Numbered from the stretch's first letter, positions 32,140-44,474 are shown. The stretch is 64,000 bases of DNA from Odontesthes bonariensis (GCF_027942865.1 NC_134516.1:26777038-26841037), one strand, 5' to 3'. Notes: generated from the sequence alone by a model not told the origin. Numbers and translations are program-made.

Positions 32140-33250
32140 TTGGCATGGGTTGGTGCACTAAACACATGTTACAGAGTTTAATATTTCTGCATCTTTTAGT
32201 AAAAACAGGAAAGAATGAGTGTATATTTCCAGCCAAATTCCCAATAAAGCTGCTCTCATCCACATATTTTTCTGTTTCTTCTGTCAGACGGCTAAACTGA
32301 AAATCAGCCCATTAAGACTACGTGTCAACTCGTGGTCACTTAAAGCATGTCCAGCCTGTCGCTCTGCTCTAATAAAATCCTGATTCCGTTCTGAATGTCC
32401 TGATCAAGATAAAAATATGTAATATACAGAACGAAAAGCATCCATCTCCAGCTGAAAACATGAAACCTGCAGACTACACATAAAATGTTCCACTGGGGAG
32501 ACCGACCCAAGTTGGTTATTAGGAGGAAATTTCATAAATATCCTCAAAACCAGTTTTCCTCAGTGTGCAGACTTCAGGTTTTTGTTTTAAGTTTTGAACA
32601 AAGAAAATAGACTCAAATGTAACCTCTCTTCTGTGCATATTCAGAACTTATTTAAATCTCTTCCAGAAAAACTCTTGTTTTGATCATTTTCTTTAAAATA
32701 AAGATTTTTAAAAAGCTAATTGACCATGTGCTCTGTTTTACATATAACATCAGTTTGTTATAAATTGGCTTTATTCTTAGACTTTATGTATTCATATTCT
32801 GTAGTTCTCTAGATAATCTATGTTCCTAGTGTGTACGTTACACTCTGCTCATACAACGCAAATGTATGTCCAAGACTTTAAGATGACGTAGCGGGATAAA
32901 ATAACTGGGTCAGATAAAGCGGCTCTTAGGACAGATAGGTCTGGTACAGTAGATGCACGCCTGAAACAACACTCACACACACACATCGCTTATCACATCC
33001 AAACAACATGACAAAGACAGTGGATGGCCTGCTCACAGCATGAGTAAATATTCAATGATGCGTCGTCAAATGTAGGTACAACCTCTGAGATAAGGGTGAA
33101 CATAAATATGAAATGTTTCCGGATCTCGGGACTTGGTCGGACGGATTTCATGCGAGAACTCTGTCTCTCCGAGTCCAGCGCTGATACTTGACCTGTGACC
33201 TCCAATAAATACTTTGTTTAACTTAAGACTGCTCCAACTGGTTTTTGGGC
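32140..33250. other. Unassigned sequence
   Basis: AT-rich, no gene or clear element seen; a short CA run at 32972-32983. Confidence 0.4.
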
Positions 33251-33254
33251 TTCC

Positions 33255-34600
33255 AATGTAAAGAATCGGATCTAACACCCAATAGGTTGGTCAGACTACA
33301 AGCATGTCTTAAAGACATAAAGACCTGGATGACTCAGAACTGTCTGCTTCTAAATTCAGACAAAACTGAAGTCGTTATCTTTGGACCTGAGCGTTTCAGG
33401 GAGAAATTGTCTAGCTATATAGTTACTCTAGATGGTATTTCCTTGGCTTCTAGTTCTACAGTGAGGAACCTTGGAGTTATTTTTGACCAGAACTTATCAT
33501 TTGACTCACATATAAAACAGGTTTCTAGGACTGCTTTCTTACATCTTCGTAATATTGTTAAAATCAGGAACATCTTGTCTCAGAGTGATGCAGAAAAACT
33601 AATTCATGCATTTGTTACTTCAAGATTGGACTACTGTAATTCTTTATTATTGGGCTGTCCCACATATTCTCTGAAAAGCCTTCAGCTGATCCAAAATGCT
33701 GCAGCCAGAGTTCTGATGAGAACTAACAGGAGAGATCATATTTCTCCAGTTTTAGCTTCTCTTCATTGGCTCCCTGTTAAATTCAGAATAGAATTTAAGA
33801 TTCTTCTCCTTACATATAAAGCTCTTAATGACCGAGCTCCATCATATCTTAAAGATCTCATTGTAAGATATTTTCCTAACAGAGCACTTCGTTCCCAAAC
33901 TGCAGGTTTACTTGAGGTTCCCAGAGTTTCTAAAAGTAGAATGGGAGGCAGAGCCTTCAGTTATCAGGCCCCTCTATTGTGGAATAAGCTGCCAGTAAAT
34001 GTCCAGGAAGCAGACGCCCTTTCCACTTTTAAGACCAGGCTTAAAACTTTCCTTTTTTACAAAGCTTATAGTTAGGTCTGTTGAATCTGATAGTGTGTCT
34101 GCTAGTGTGTCTTGTTCTGCCTCCACCTCTGGCACCCTCTATACTTTCATTACCCCCTACCCGAACCAGGGTTTGAATCCCATTCCCGCTTCTCTTACCT
34201 CTTTTATTTCTCCCCCTACCCGAACCAGGGTTTGCATCCCCACCCCGCTGTGACTGGTGTGCAGTTGGTGAGAGGCTGAGGTAGCTTGTGGCTGTAAAAA
34301 GATGGTTGTTGTGGTGTGAGGAGCAGATCTATATAGGGAGTATAGGGAATTACTTACTGAGTCTGGTCCTTTATTTATTTATTTATTTATTTTTCGTTAG
34401 CACAAGTTTCTTGTGTTTACCTTGAATAGGGATGGCTCAGGTAATCCTGAAACATCCCATAGTTAAGCTGCTATAGGCCTAGACTGCTGGGGGGCCTCAT
34501 CTGTCACACCTTTCCTCACTTTACTCTCTTTATGTATATGTGATATTATTGTGGTCATTAACTTGTGTTTCCCTGTTCCAACAGATATCCTTTGAATGGT
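33255..34600 (+). mobile_element. L2/CR1-group LINE, 3' part
   Basis: One open frame to 34075 holds the end of the RT and the C-terminal domain: LLLNSDKTEVVIFGP, RNLGVIFDQNLSF, TSRLDYCNSLLLG, LIQNAAARVL, ASLHWLPVKFRIEFK, RTQ-like SQTAGLLEVPRVS and WNKLPVNVQEADALSTFK. 5'-truncated before the catalytic YADD box. The 3' UTR runs to about 34600 with a tattt repeat at 34371-34394. Well preserved, so fairly young. Confidence 0.8.
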
Positions 34601-34984
34601 GTTACAGTGCCGCCGCCGCGGCCTCACCGAGATGCAGCTAAAATATCTTTGAGGAACGACTTAAGGCTTAAATGGGAGATGGCGCTAGTTCAAGCGACGC
34701 TTACCAGCTATAGCCTGGCTTACTTTAGCTACTTTCTAGGAAAACCCCCCTGGTCTCTGAGGATTCCCCATCTCCTCAAACAGTAAACAACGAAGTGGAA
34801 AAAGAACAAATTGTCGACAAAGCTGAAGCCGAGGTTTGAAAACAGCGTGTACAATGTACGGATCCGCCTAGAGTCAGCAACGGGTCCGCTGAACACTGTG
34901 TGGAGGCGGGATGAGCGGCTGATCAGGACGGCGGATCCGCCCCGGAGTCCACTGCTATCTGGGGAGTTATTTGTGTTGTGGAAA
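34601..34984. other. Unassigned sequence between two LINE pieces
   Basis: Moderately GC-rich (gccgccgccgcggcc near 34610), no recognised gene. Confidence 0.35.
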
Positions 34985-36341
34985 TTATTGCATTTTTAAT
35001 GCCTTGAACTTTATCATTAAAGAATATTGCAAACTCATTACACTCATGAGTTCTAAAGGCAGTGAAACTGGAGGGTTTGTTAATCTGTTTACTGTAGCAA
35101 ACAGGACACGAGAGTTGTTACTGCAGTTTGTAATGATTTCAGAAAAATAACTCTCCCTTGTTCTACGCAAAGTCTGGTTGAACACACATAGCTTTTCTTT
35201 GTAAGTCTCATAATGAACCTGGAGCTTTGACTTGCGCCATTTCCGTTCGGCTCTCCGGCACTCCCTTTTCTGTGCCCTGACCGACTCTTCTTTCCTCCAT
35301 GGCGCCCTTTGCCTACTTTTAACCATTCTAACCTTGACAGGTGCAATGGTATCCAAATCATTTAAGAGACTTGAAGTGTAAGAGTTCAAAAGATCATCAA
35401 CATGAGAACTACGGGGTGTTCTCAAACCTAATCATTTCCATAAACTGTGTCCCTGTTCTGTCATTTATGAGTCTTCCCCGAACAACTGCAGACCCAGCTG
35501 CTGGTTTGGGTGTAACAGACAGGTCAAAGAAAACATAGGAATGATCAGATAAAGCAACATCCACGACATCATCAATAAAACTATTCTTTAGTTGTTTGTA
35601 AATGATGATATAAAGTATGGAAGATTGTTTTTTTTATTTGTTATATTGTCCCTGAACATGGCACAAACACCCCCACCCCTCTGGTTTTCTCCTGTTTCAG
35701 ACACAAAATTGAAGTGAGGTGGACTAGACTCAATCAGGACTGCATTAGCTGTGTTTTTGTCGAGCCATGTCTCAGTTAAAAACATAAAATCAAGATTGTG
35801 AGAGGAAATAAAACTATTTATCAAGAATGATTTGTTACTTAAAGATCTGAGATTGAACACTGCGTGTTTGAGATTAGTTTGAGATTAGTTTGAGATTAGC
35901 TTGAGATTAGTTATAGTTGAACTGGATGCTGTGTTCTTGCAAGGGATATGGATGAGATTTCTCTGATTGGACAGTCTGATTGTCCCTCTCTTCACTCCAT
36001 CCTTGGACCTCAGGTTGAGATGGTGTTTACCAACACAGAGGCCCTTAGCGTCCTAGACAACAGCATTGACGCTGTTGGAAATAACAGCTGTGGGCACCGA
36101 TGGTGGGGGCCGAGCTGGGGGGCTTTGGTCGATGGAGTAGGCTGGGGAGGGAGAGGGGCTCCATGCTTCTTTAAGGATAGAATTCTTGATCTTGCCATGT
36201 TTGGCGTGAGAGGAACCATTTTAATCCCTGATTTCACCAAGCTTTCAAGGTGATCAGGAAATCTCATGAGTGATGGTGGAGAAGAGAAAGATAGTGAAAC
36301 ATTTCTGAAGGGTGTAGATGCAGCAGAGGGGTCCCAGGCCT
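34985..36341 (-). mobile_element. L2/CR1-group LINE, ORF2 5' part (minus strand)
   Basis: Endonuclease start at 35860-35590 (NLRSLSNKSFLIN, LDFMFLTETWLD, RGGGVCAMF), endonuclease end at about 35580-35480 (VALSDHSYVFFDL), pre-RT linker at 35425-34985 (DTIAPVKVRMVKSRQRAPW, RRAERKWRKSK). The middle of the endonuclease and all of the RT are missing, and frames shift. Between 35870 and 35910 an 11-bp gagattagttt motif repeats four times. The element continues upstream beyond an inserted hAT. Confidence 0.75.
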
Positions 36342-36349
36342 GTGGTGGG

Positions 36350-37671
36350 CAGTGTTGGTCCAGTTACTTTAAAAAAGTAATTAGTTATAATTACTAGTTA
36401 CTGCTTCCAAAAAGTAATTGAGTTAGTAACTCAGTTACCACAGTGTAAAAGTAATTAGTTACTCAGCAAAGTGACTGTGACATTAACGTTCTATAACATC
36501 TTTAACATCAAATATGTTTATATTAACTGACTGAAGAATAAAAACACTATATACAGTCATTTAGAACATTCGGTATTTATTTGAACTAGATTGCAGCCTG
36601 CCATATGATGCATAGAAATAAAAACATAAATATTGAATATAAAATGGTGATGGTGGTCACCTGTTTCTGACCTGAAAAATCAAGTGTGAGCTAGCTGCAT
36701 TTGGGCCTGGGGTTGGGTTAGCTAGCTGCCTTTGGGCCTGGGGTTGGGTTAGCTAGCTGCCTTTGGGCCTGGGGTTGGGTTAGCTAGCTGCATTTGGGCT
36801 TGGGGTTGGGTTAGCTAGCTGCATTTGGGCTTGGGGTTGGGTTAGCTAGCTGCATTTGGGCTTGGGCTTGGGTTAGCTAGCTGCATTTGGGCCTGGGGTT
36901 GGGTTAGCTAGCTGCCTTTGGGCCTGGGGTTGAGTTAGCTAGCTGCCTTTGGGCTTGGGGTTGGGTTAGCAGCTGCCTTTGGGCCTGGGGTTGGGTTAGC
37001 TAGCTGCCTTTGGGCCTGGGGTTGGGTTAGCAGCTGCATTTGGGCTTGGGCTTGGGTTAGCTAGCTGCCTTTGGGCCTGGGGTTGGGTTAGCAGCTGCCT
37101 TTGGGCTTGGGGTTGGGTTAGCAGCTGCCTTTGGGCTTGGGGTTGGGTTAGCAGCTGCAGAAGCAACAAGTGTCATATTCGTATGGGTTGATGTAAGATG
37201 CTTCATTAGATTTGAGTTACTTGAGGCAGACGTGGATAAAGTTTTTTCCCTGGGCATAGCGTGCATGTTACATACACATTCTTGCCTTTTATCTCCACGA
37301 GTGAGAAGTACTTCCAGTTAGAGAACGCTACCTTTGAACTTCCCTGGCTCGTCGCCATTGTCGCTGTGTTGTGTGTTTTTAGTCGTAGTCGTCGGCGCGT
37401 GCAGTGAGACAGCATGAGCAGGGCATCCGCCCACACAGCCAATCATCATCTCATTTGCAACGGTGTCATCATCCCCACCCCTGCTCTCTCCAGGCAGCAT
37501 GCAGCTGATGTGTAGCCGAAAGCCTACAACCAAATTGTAGTAACACTCAGTGACGATAACGATAACAACGTTGTAACGATGGGAAAGGTAATTAATTAGA
37601 TTACTCCGTTACTGGAAAAATAACGTCGTTAGTAACGCCGTTATACTTAAACGCTGTTACTCCCAACACTG
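36350..37671 (-). mobile_element. hAT element with 8-bp target duplication, BED-finger remnant
   Basis: Ends CAGTGTTGG...CCAACACTG with long imperfect inverted repeats rich in gttact; flanked by the perfect 8-bp duplication GTGGTGGG (36342-36349 and 37672-37679), diagnostic of hAT. On the minus strand a BED zinc finger survives in two frames: WKYFSLVEIKGK and CTLCPGKK, then NSNLMKHLTSTH. No transposase catalytic part, so non-autonomous. It sits inside an L2/CR1-group LINE. Confidence 0.85.
36689..37163. repeat. 30/31-bp minisatellite inside the hAT
   Basis: About fifteen units of ttagctagctgcctttgggc type. Units nearest the BED finger are 30 bp (no extra t) and keep a reading frame AAANPTPSPK; the outer ones are 31 bp and break it. 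Confidence 0.85.
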
Positions 37672-37679
37672 GTGGTGGG

Positions 37680-37957
37680 GGCCGTGGTGAAGCTGATGGA
37701 GGAGCTTCTGAATCCTGTGTTCGGGATGCTGGAGGTGCTGCTGTGGCTGCTGCTGTGGCTGAATCCTTTGCTGGCTCCTCTTTTCTTGCTCCTCTTCTCT
37801 CTCAGCGGCAGCGCGGGACCCTGGCCCCTGGCCCTTTCTGATGCCTCAGAGCGTGGAGGAGATTATCTGTCAGTCGTCTCACTCCACCTCTGTTCAGGTG
37901 TGGGCCTTTTACTTGAAACAGATCATCTCTTTGCCAGAAAAGATTAAAGTTTTCAAT
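37680..37957 (-). mobile_element. L2/CR1-group LINE, ORF1 esterase end
   Basis: Reads NFNLFWQRDDLFQVKG, PHLNRGGVRRLTDNLLHALR, matching the C-terminus of the SGNH/GDSL-like esterase domain that L2/CR1 LINEs carry in ORF1. The usual DxLH catalytic step appears as KGPH, so it is probably inactive. Same orientation and probably same copy as 34985-36341, split by the hAT. Confidence 0.6.
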
Positions 37958-38769
37958 AGCCCCTTTCACACTGCGACCCGCTACCATAGCGGGTCCAAAT
38001 TGCACCTTCGACCCGCGTCGAGCAATGTGAACGCTTGGCGTGTTGGTGACCTGTGTCGCCTGAAGCCGAGTTCAGGGGGTGTTGCCTAGTGGCAGAGCGT
38101 CACACGAAACACATAAAATGCTGGGCGTGTACAATGACGTAGGCACAAGCCATGCGTCGGAGGTAGGGTTAAATACACCTGTCTGCATCAAATTTTTCAA
38201 ACAAACGATGGCGGGACACCTTGAGATATCGTTCATAAAATTGTATATGCAGTTCATGGAGATGTTACTTTACGGTTTGTGGATGGTTACAACGTGGGAT
38301 GCCGCCGATGAACATACGGGAGCACTATAACCTCCAAATTGAGGAAATCCAGCTACAATTTGAAGCAGAAGAACGCAAACACCGTCCCCGAAATGTGGCG
38401 GTAAATAACGTCCTCTGCTCGGAGGCTGAGGAGCTCGCGGACCTCCTTGTCTCCCCAGTTGGCCATCTTCAAAAATGTCTCGAACTTGATGTAGGCTAAA
38501 ACAGAGTAAAACTTGTCCTCACCTGTCGCTGTTGTTCTGAATCAGCTGTCCATTCTGTCTTTTAAACTCCTCACGTCACGCCACGCCCACGTCCGACCCG
38601 CGTCGATTGCGTTCACATCAAACTCGGCTCGGCAAAAAGACTAGGGTCCGACGCGGGTCGAAAGGCGAGTCGAGTTGACGCAGCAGCCCGGGTCGGCAGT
38701 GTGAACGCAACAGCGGACACGCTAAATTCGCGGATTAAACGCGGGTTATTCGGCAGTGTGAAAGGGGCT
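37958..38769. mobile_element. Inverted-repeat DNA element, superfamily unassigned
   Basis: Outer ends AGCCCCTTTCACACTG and CAGTGTGAAAGGGGCT are exact inverted repeats; inner parts share gacccgcgtcg-type motifs. Flanks read caaTA and TAttg, compatible with a TA duplication, but inverted symmetry of the flank makes this uncertain. No coding sequence recognised. Confidence 0.65.
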
Positions 38770-39039
38770 ATTGTCTCACACATGGTACTTGCTTATTCTC
38801 ATAGTATAACTTCATGATATTTTTCTAACATTCCCCTCCTGTTTATACTAGAGGAAAAGAGGGTATAAAGTCACAGTAGATTCATATATACACGTGCATT
38901 TGTTCTTTTTTTGTGTATTTTTTTATACTTTGCAATACCTTGTATATCTTCAACATCATTGTTTAACACTTCAGGGAGATTTCAGTTAAACAAATCATTG
39001 AGAATTTACTCAGGTTCATGCAAGGCACTGCTTTGCACT
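38770..39039. other. Unassigned AT-rich sequence
   Basis: T-rich, nothing recognised. Confidence 0.4.
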
Positions 39040-39323
39040 TTAAATATCATCTGCATCCTCGTCTCCATCATCCTCATCACTCTCTACCTGTTGATACATT
39101 GTGCAGGTAAGGGTGGTCTCTGTCTTTGGAACAGTCCTCTCAAGCATGGGATACAACAACAACCACAGGTGACTAGTATGGCTGCTAGCAGTACTGAAGC
39201 AAGGAGTCCGCTCCACCGGCCAAACCACTTCTCCATCATGCCAGTGAAGGGGTCGTTGATCCCAGAGTTCTCTGCTAGCTCTGCAGAGAGTGATGTGAGT
39301 CCCTCTAAGGCAGGGGTCTCCAA
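39040..39323 (-). mobile_element. Endogenous retrovirus env fossil (C-terminal piece)
   Basis: A short stretch reads like the end of a gammaretrovirus-type envelope transmembrane subunit of fish: an amphipathic WFGRW segment, a hydrophobic membrane span and a Cys-rich GCCCIPC tail. Only this piece is seen; no LTR, gag or pol nearby. An old, broken remnant. Confidence 0.6.
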
Positions 39324-39949
39324 CCTTTTTCCCTCTGAGAGCTACTTTACTGTCCAGAGTCAGGAAACGGGCAGGTTACATCTCTGCAGACCCATCACAC
39401 CCTGGACACAAACTGTTTACACATGCACAAGGAAAAAGAATTTTACTGACCTGAAGGAGTGTACTTTTGAAGTAAGGTGTAGCATAGGCAGAATTTTGGT
39501 AATGTAATGAGAGGTCAGGTGTAGAGGTCATCTTAAGGAATTTAAAGTGCCCGTCATACTTTATTATAGATAGCCATATAAGGTACATATTGCATCAAAT
39601 TGCCAAGTCTTAACACATGTATATCCATCCAACATTTCTCTTATTCTGCAGGAGAGTTCAATGGTGTCCTGCTTGGGGACAGAGGCTATGCATGCTGGCC
39701 GTACCTCCTCACGTCATATCCTGATCAAGGAACAAGGGCATGCACATGCACATGCACATGCTAAAACAAGGGCACGGAGAGAAATGACCTTTGGCCAAAT
39801 TAAATACAGGTTCATTGCTTAAAGTTCTCAGGCACCATGGCTGACTTCTGACAGAGCCATCTTAAATTAATAGTATACTTCATATTTTATACATTTTGTC
39901 TTGTGGAAAACTTTTCAGGCTCAAGTCTTTTCTTCGTTGAGTTCTAGTG
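39324..39949. other. Unassigned sequence before the Ser array
   Basis: A hAT-like end motif (caggggtctccaacc) at 39312 and a short gcacat repeat at 39738-39760 are the only structures seen. Confidence 0.35.
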
Positions 39950-40241
39950 CCTGAAAGGACTCAGTTTCTCCTGACACAGTGAAGGACCTGTTCCTTTGAC
40001 CATTTGATGAAATAAAAGAAAGGCCAGACGTGTCGTTGATCACATGAACTTCTGCACAGATTGATCTCTGAAGACACAACTCCTTCCTCTGACCCATTTT
40101 CAAGACTGACCATTTCTAACAAACAAACAAAAAAGCTTTTTCTTGATCGCCATGACTTAGGTCTGTCTTAGGAGTTGAAGTACTTCATGAAAATGATGAT
40201 TTCTAACCGTTGCATGTCAAAGGTGAACAAGCGTGCATGTC

Positions 40242-40323
40242 GTTGTCGTGGCCGAGAGGTTAAGGCGATGGATTAGAAATCCATTGGGGTCTCCCCGCGT
40301 AGGTTGGAGTCCTGCCGACAACG
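40242..40323 (+). tRNA. tRNA-Ser(AGA), Ser unit 1
   Basis: 82 nt, acceptor GTTGTCG/CGACAAC, loop TTAGAAA, long variable arm. T loop TTGGAGT: the invariant C56 is G, also damaging the B box. Type A flank. Confidence 0.8.
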
Positions 40324-40627
40324 ATAACTTTACTGACTCAGGGTTGCGAAAAGTTAATCTGGAAAGAAGCACAAGTTCCTTAGACCATTTGATGAAATAA
40401 AACAATGGCCAGACGTGTCGTTGATCACATGAACTTCTGCACAGATTGATCTCTGAAGACACAACTCCTTCCTCTGACCCATTTCGAAGAGTGACCATTT
40501 CTAACAAACAAAAAATAAGCTTTTTCTTGATCGCCATAACTTAGGTCTGTCTTAGGAGTTGAAGTCCATCATGAAGATGATGAGTGGTAACCATTGAATG
40601 TTAAGGGTGAACACATATGTGTATGTG

Positions 40628-40709
40628 GTTGTCGTGGCCGAGAGGTTAAGGCGATGGATTTGAAATCCATTGGGGTCTACCCGCGCAGGTTCGAGTCCTG
40701 CTGACAACG
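40628..40709 (+). tRNA. tRNA-Ser(TGA), Ser unit 2
   Basis: Loop TTTGAAA gives TGA. T loop TTCGAGT good; G7-U66 wobble. Type B flank. Looks functional. Confidence 0.92.
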
Positions 40710-41012
40710 ATAACATTATTGACCCAGGGTTGCGAAAAGTTAATCTGGAAAGAAGCACAAGTTCCTTAGATCATTTGATTAAATTAATCAAAGGCCAGAC
40801 GTGTCGTTGATCACATGAACTTCTGCACAGATTGATCTCTGAAGACACAACTCCTTCCTCTGACCCATTTCGAAGACTGACCATTTCTAACAAACAAACA
40901 AAAAAGCTTTTTCTTGATCGCCATAACTTAGGTCTGTCTCAGGAGTTGAAGTACTTCATGAAAATGATGATTTGTAACCGTTGCATGTCAAAGGTGAACA
41001 AGCGTGTATGTC

Positions 41013-41094
41013 GTTGTCGTGGCCGAGAGGTTACGGTGATGGATTAGAAATCCATTGGGGTCTCCCCGCGCAGGTTCGAGTCCTGCCGACAACG
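41013..41094 (+). tRNA. tRNA-Ser(AGA), Ser unit 3
   Basis: Good T loop, but the D arm reads ttacggtgat, weakening A box and D stem. Type A. Confidence 0.8.
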
Positions 41095-41399
41095 ATAACT
41101 TTACTGACTCAGAGTTGCGAAAAGTTAACCTGGAAAGAAGCACAAGTTCCTTAGACCATTTGATGAAATAAAAAAAAGGCCAAACGTGTCGTTGATCACA
41201 TGAACTTCTGCACAGATTGATCTCTGAAGACACAACTCCTTCCTCTGACCCATTTCGAAGACTGACCATTTCTAACAAACAAACAAAAAAGCTTTTTCTT
41301 GATCGCCATGACTTAGGTCTGTCTTAGGAGTTGAAGTCCATCATGAAGATGATGAGTTGTAACCATTGAATGTTAAGGGTGAACACACATGTGTATGTG

Positions 41400-41481
41400 G
41401 TTGTCGTGGCCGAGAGGTTAAGGAGATGGATTAGAAATCCATTGGGGTCTCCCCGCGCAGGTTCGAGTCCTGCCGACAACG
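41400..41481 (+). tRNA. tRNA-Ser(AGA), Ser unit 4
   Basis: Good T loop; D stem base 25 is A (aaggagatgg). Type B. Confidence 0.85.
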
Positions 41482-41781
41482 ATAACTTTACTGACTCAGG
41501 GTTGCGAAAAGTTAACCTGGAAAGAAGCACAAGTTCCTTAGACCATTTGATGAAATAAATCAAAGGCCAGACGTGTCGTTGATCACATGAACTTCTGCAC
41601 AGATTGATCTCTGAAGACACAACTTTCCTCTGACCCATTTTGAAGAGTGACCGTTTCTAATAAACAAAAAAAGAGCTTTTTCTTGATCGCCATGACTTAG
41701 GTCTGTCTTAGGAGTTGAAGTACTTCATGAAAATGATGATTTGTAACCGTTGCATGTCAAAGGTGAACAAGCGTGTATGTC

Positions 41782-41863
41782 GTTGTCGTGGCCGAGAGGT
41801 TAAGGCGATGGATTAGAAATCCATTGGGGTCTCCCCGCGCAGGTTGGAGTCCTGCCGACAACG
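41782..41863 (+). tRNA. tRNA-Ser(AGA), Ser unit 5
   Basis: C56 to G. Type A. Confidence 0.8.
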
Positions 41864-42167
41864 ATAACTTTACTGACTCAGGGTTGCGAAAAGTTAATCT
41901 GGAAAGAAGCACAAGTTCCTTAGATCATTTGATTGAATTAATCAAAGGCCAGACGTGTCGTTGATCACATGAACTTCTGCACAGATTGATCTCTGAAGAC
42001 ACAACTCTTTCCTCTGACCCATTTCGAAGACTGACCATTTCTAACAAACAAAAAATAAGCTTTTTCTTGATCGCCATAACTTAGGTCTGTCTTAGGAGTT
42101 GAAGTCCATCATGAAGATGATGAGTTGTAACCATTGAATGTTAAGGGTGAACACACATGTGCATGTG

Positions 42168-42249
42168 GTTGTCGTGGCCGAGAGGTTAAGGCGATGGATT
42201 AGAAATCCATTGGGGTCTCCCCGCGCAGGTTCGAGTCCTGCCGACAACG
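42168..42249 (+). tRNA. tRNA-Ser(AGA), Ser unit 6
   Basis: No defect seen; canonical T loop TTCGAGT and acceptor. Type B. One of the best candidates for function. Confidence 0.95.
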
Positions 42250-42553
42250 ATAACTTTACTGACTCAGGGTTGTGAAAAGTTAATCTGGAAATAAACACAA
42301 GTTCCTTAGACCGTTTGATGAAATAAAACAATGGCCAGACGTGTCTTTCATCACATGAACTTCTGCACAGATTGATCTCTGAAGACACAACTCCTTCCTC
42401 TGACCCATTTCGAAGACTGACCATTTCTAACAAACAAAAAATAAGCTTTTTCTTGATCGCCATAACTTAGGTCTGTTTTAGGAGTTGAAGTCCATCATGA
42501 AGATGATGAGTTGTAACCATTGAATGTTAAGGGTGAACACACATGTGTATGTG

Positions 42554-42635
42554 GTTTTCGTGGCCGAGAGGTTAAGGCGATGGATTAGAAATCCATTGGG
42601 GTCTCTCCGCGCAGGTTGGAGTCCTGCCGACAACG
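42554..42635 (+). pseudogene. tRNA-Ser(AGA), Ser unit 7, doubtful
   Basis: Acceptor GTTTTCG (mismatch at pair 4-69) plus C56 to G. Type B. Confidence 0.65.
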
Positions 42636-42936
42636 ATAACATTATTGACCCAGGGTTGCGAAAAGTTAATCTGGAAAGAAGCACAAGATCCTTAGATCAT
42701 TTGATTAAATTAATCAAAGGCCAGACGTGTCGTTGATCACATGAACTTCTGCACAGATTGATCTCTGAAGACACAGCTCCTTCCTCTGACCCATTTCGAA
42801 TGACCATTTCTAACAAACAAAAAAAAAACTTTTTCTTGATCGCCATGACTTAGGTCTTTCTTAGGAGTTGAAGTCCATCATGAAGATGATGAGTTGTAAC
42901 CATTGAATGTTAAGGGTGAACACACATGTGCATGTG

Positions 42937-43018
42937 GTTGTCGTGGCCGAGAGGTTAAGGCGATGGATTAGAAATCCATTGGGGTCTCCCCGCGTATGTT
43001 CAAATCCTGCCGACAACG
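42937..43018 (+). tRNA. tRNA-Ser(AGA), Ser unit 8
   Basis: T loop TTCAAAT fine, T stem has T52 opposite C62. Type B. Confidence 0.8.
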
Positions 43019-43320
43019 ATAACTTTACTGACTCAGGGTTGCGAAAAGTTAACCTGGAAAGAAGCACAAGTTCCTTAGACCATTTGATTAAACAAAACAA
43101 AGGCCAGACGTGTCGTTGATCACATGAACTTCTGCACAGATTGATCTCTGAAGACACAACTCCTTCCTCTTACCCATTTTGAAGACTGAACATTTCTAAC
43201 AAACAAAAAATAAGCTTTTCCTTGATCGCCATAACTTAGGTCTGTCTCAGGAGTTGAAGTACTTCATGAAAATGATGATTTGTAACCGTTGCATGTCAAA
43301 GGTGAACAAGCGTGTATGTC

Positions 43321-43402
43321 GTTGTCGTGGCCGAGAGGTTAAGGCGATGGATTAGAAATCCATTGGGGTCTCCCCATGCAGGTTTGAGTCCTGCCGACAA
43401 CG
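43321..43402 (+). tRNA. tRNA-Ser(AGA), Ser unit 9
   Basis: C56 to T. Type A. Confidence 0.8.
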
Positions 43403-43706
43403 ATAACTTTACTGACTCAGGGTTGTGAAAAGTTAACCTGGAAAGAAGCACAAGTTCCTTAGACCGTTTGATGAAATAAAACAATGGCCAGACGTGTCGT
43501 TCATCACATGAACTTCTGCACAGATTGATCTCTGAAGACACAACTCCTTCCTCTGACCCATTTCGAAGACTGACCATTTCTAACAAACAAAAAATAAGCT
43601 TTTTCTTGATCGCCATAACTTAGGTCTGTTTTAGGAGTTGAAGTCCATCATGAAGATGATGAGTTGTAACCATTGAATGTTAAGGGTGAACACACATGTG
43701 TATGTG

Positions 43707-43788
43707 GTTTTCGTGGCCGAGAGGTTAAGGCGATGGATTAGAAATCCATTGGGGTCTCTCCGCGCAGGTTGGAGTCCTGCCGACAACG
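43707..43788 (+). pseudogene. tRNA-Ser(AGA), Ser unit 10, doubtful
   Basis: Same two defects as unit 7 (GTTTTCG acceptor, C56 to G). Type B. Confidence 0.65.
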
Positions 43789-44090
43789 ATAACATTATTG
43801 ACCCAGGGTTGCGAAAAGTTAATTTGGAAAGAAGCACAAGTTCCTTAGAACATTTGATGAAATAAATCAAAGGCCAGACGTGTCGTTGATCACATGAACT
43901 TCTGCACAGATTGATCTCTGAAGACACAACTCCTTCCTCTGACCCATTTTGAACACTGACCATTTCTAACAAACAAAAAATAAGTTTTTTCTTGATCGCC
44001 ATAACTTAGGTCTGTCTCAGGAGTTGAAGTACTTCATGAAAATGATGATTTGTAACCGTTGCATGTCAAAGGTGAACAAGCGTGCATGTC

Positions 44091-44172
44091 GTTGTCGTGG
44101 CCGAGAGGTTAAGGCGATGGATTAGAAATCCATTGGGGTCTCCCCGCGTAGGTTCAAATCCTGCCGACAACG
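44091..44172 (+). tRNA. tRNA-Ser(AGA), Ser unit 11
   Basis: T arm gtaggttcaaatcctgc pairs well; no defect seen. Type A. Confidence 0.93.
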
Positions 44173-44474
44173 ATAACTTTACTGACTCAGGGTTGTGAAA
44201 AGTTAACCTGGAAAGAAGCACAAGTTCCTTAGACCGTTTGATGAAATAAAACAATGGCCAGACGTGTCGTTCATCACATGAACTTCTGCACAGATTGATC
44301 TCTGAAGACACAACTCCTTCCTCTGACCCATTTCGAAGACTGACCATTTCTAAAAAACAAAAAATAAGCTTTTTCTTGATCGCCATAACTTAGGTCTGTC
44401 TCAGGAGTTGAAGTACTTCATGAAAATGATGATTTGTAACCGTTGCATGTCAAAGGTGAACAAGCGTGTATGTC

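Noticed and set aside
33255-35925. Twin-priming inversion linking the plus and minus L2/CR1-group pieces
   Set aside because: In twin priming the inverted 5' piece lies before the 3' piece; here it lies after the poly-A side with about 390 bp of other DNA between, so two separate fragments are simpler.
38911-39507. 198-aa plus-strand open frame
   Set aside because: Antisense to the env fossil with no domain; ends in unassigned sequence.
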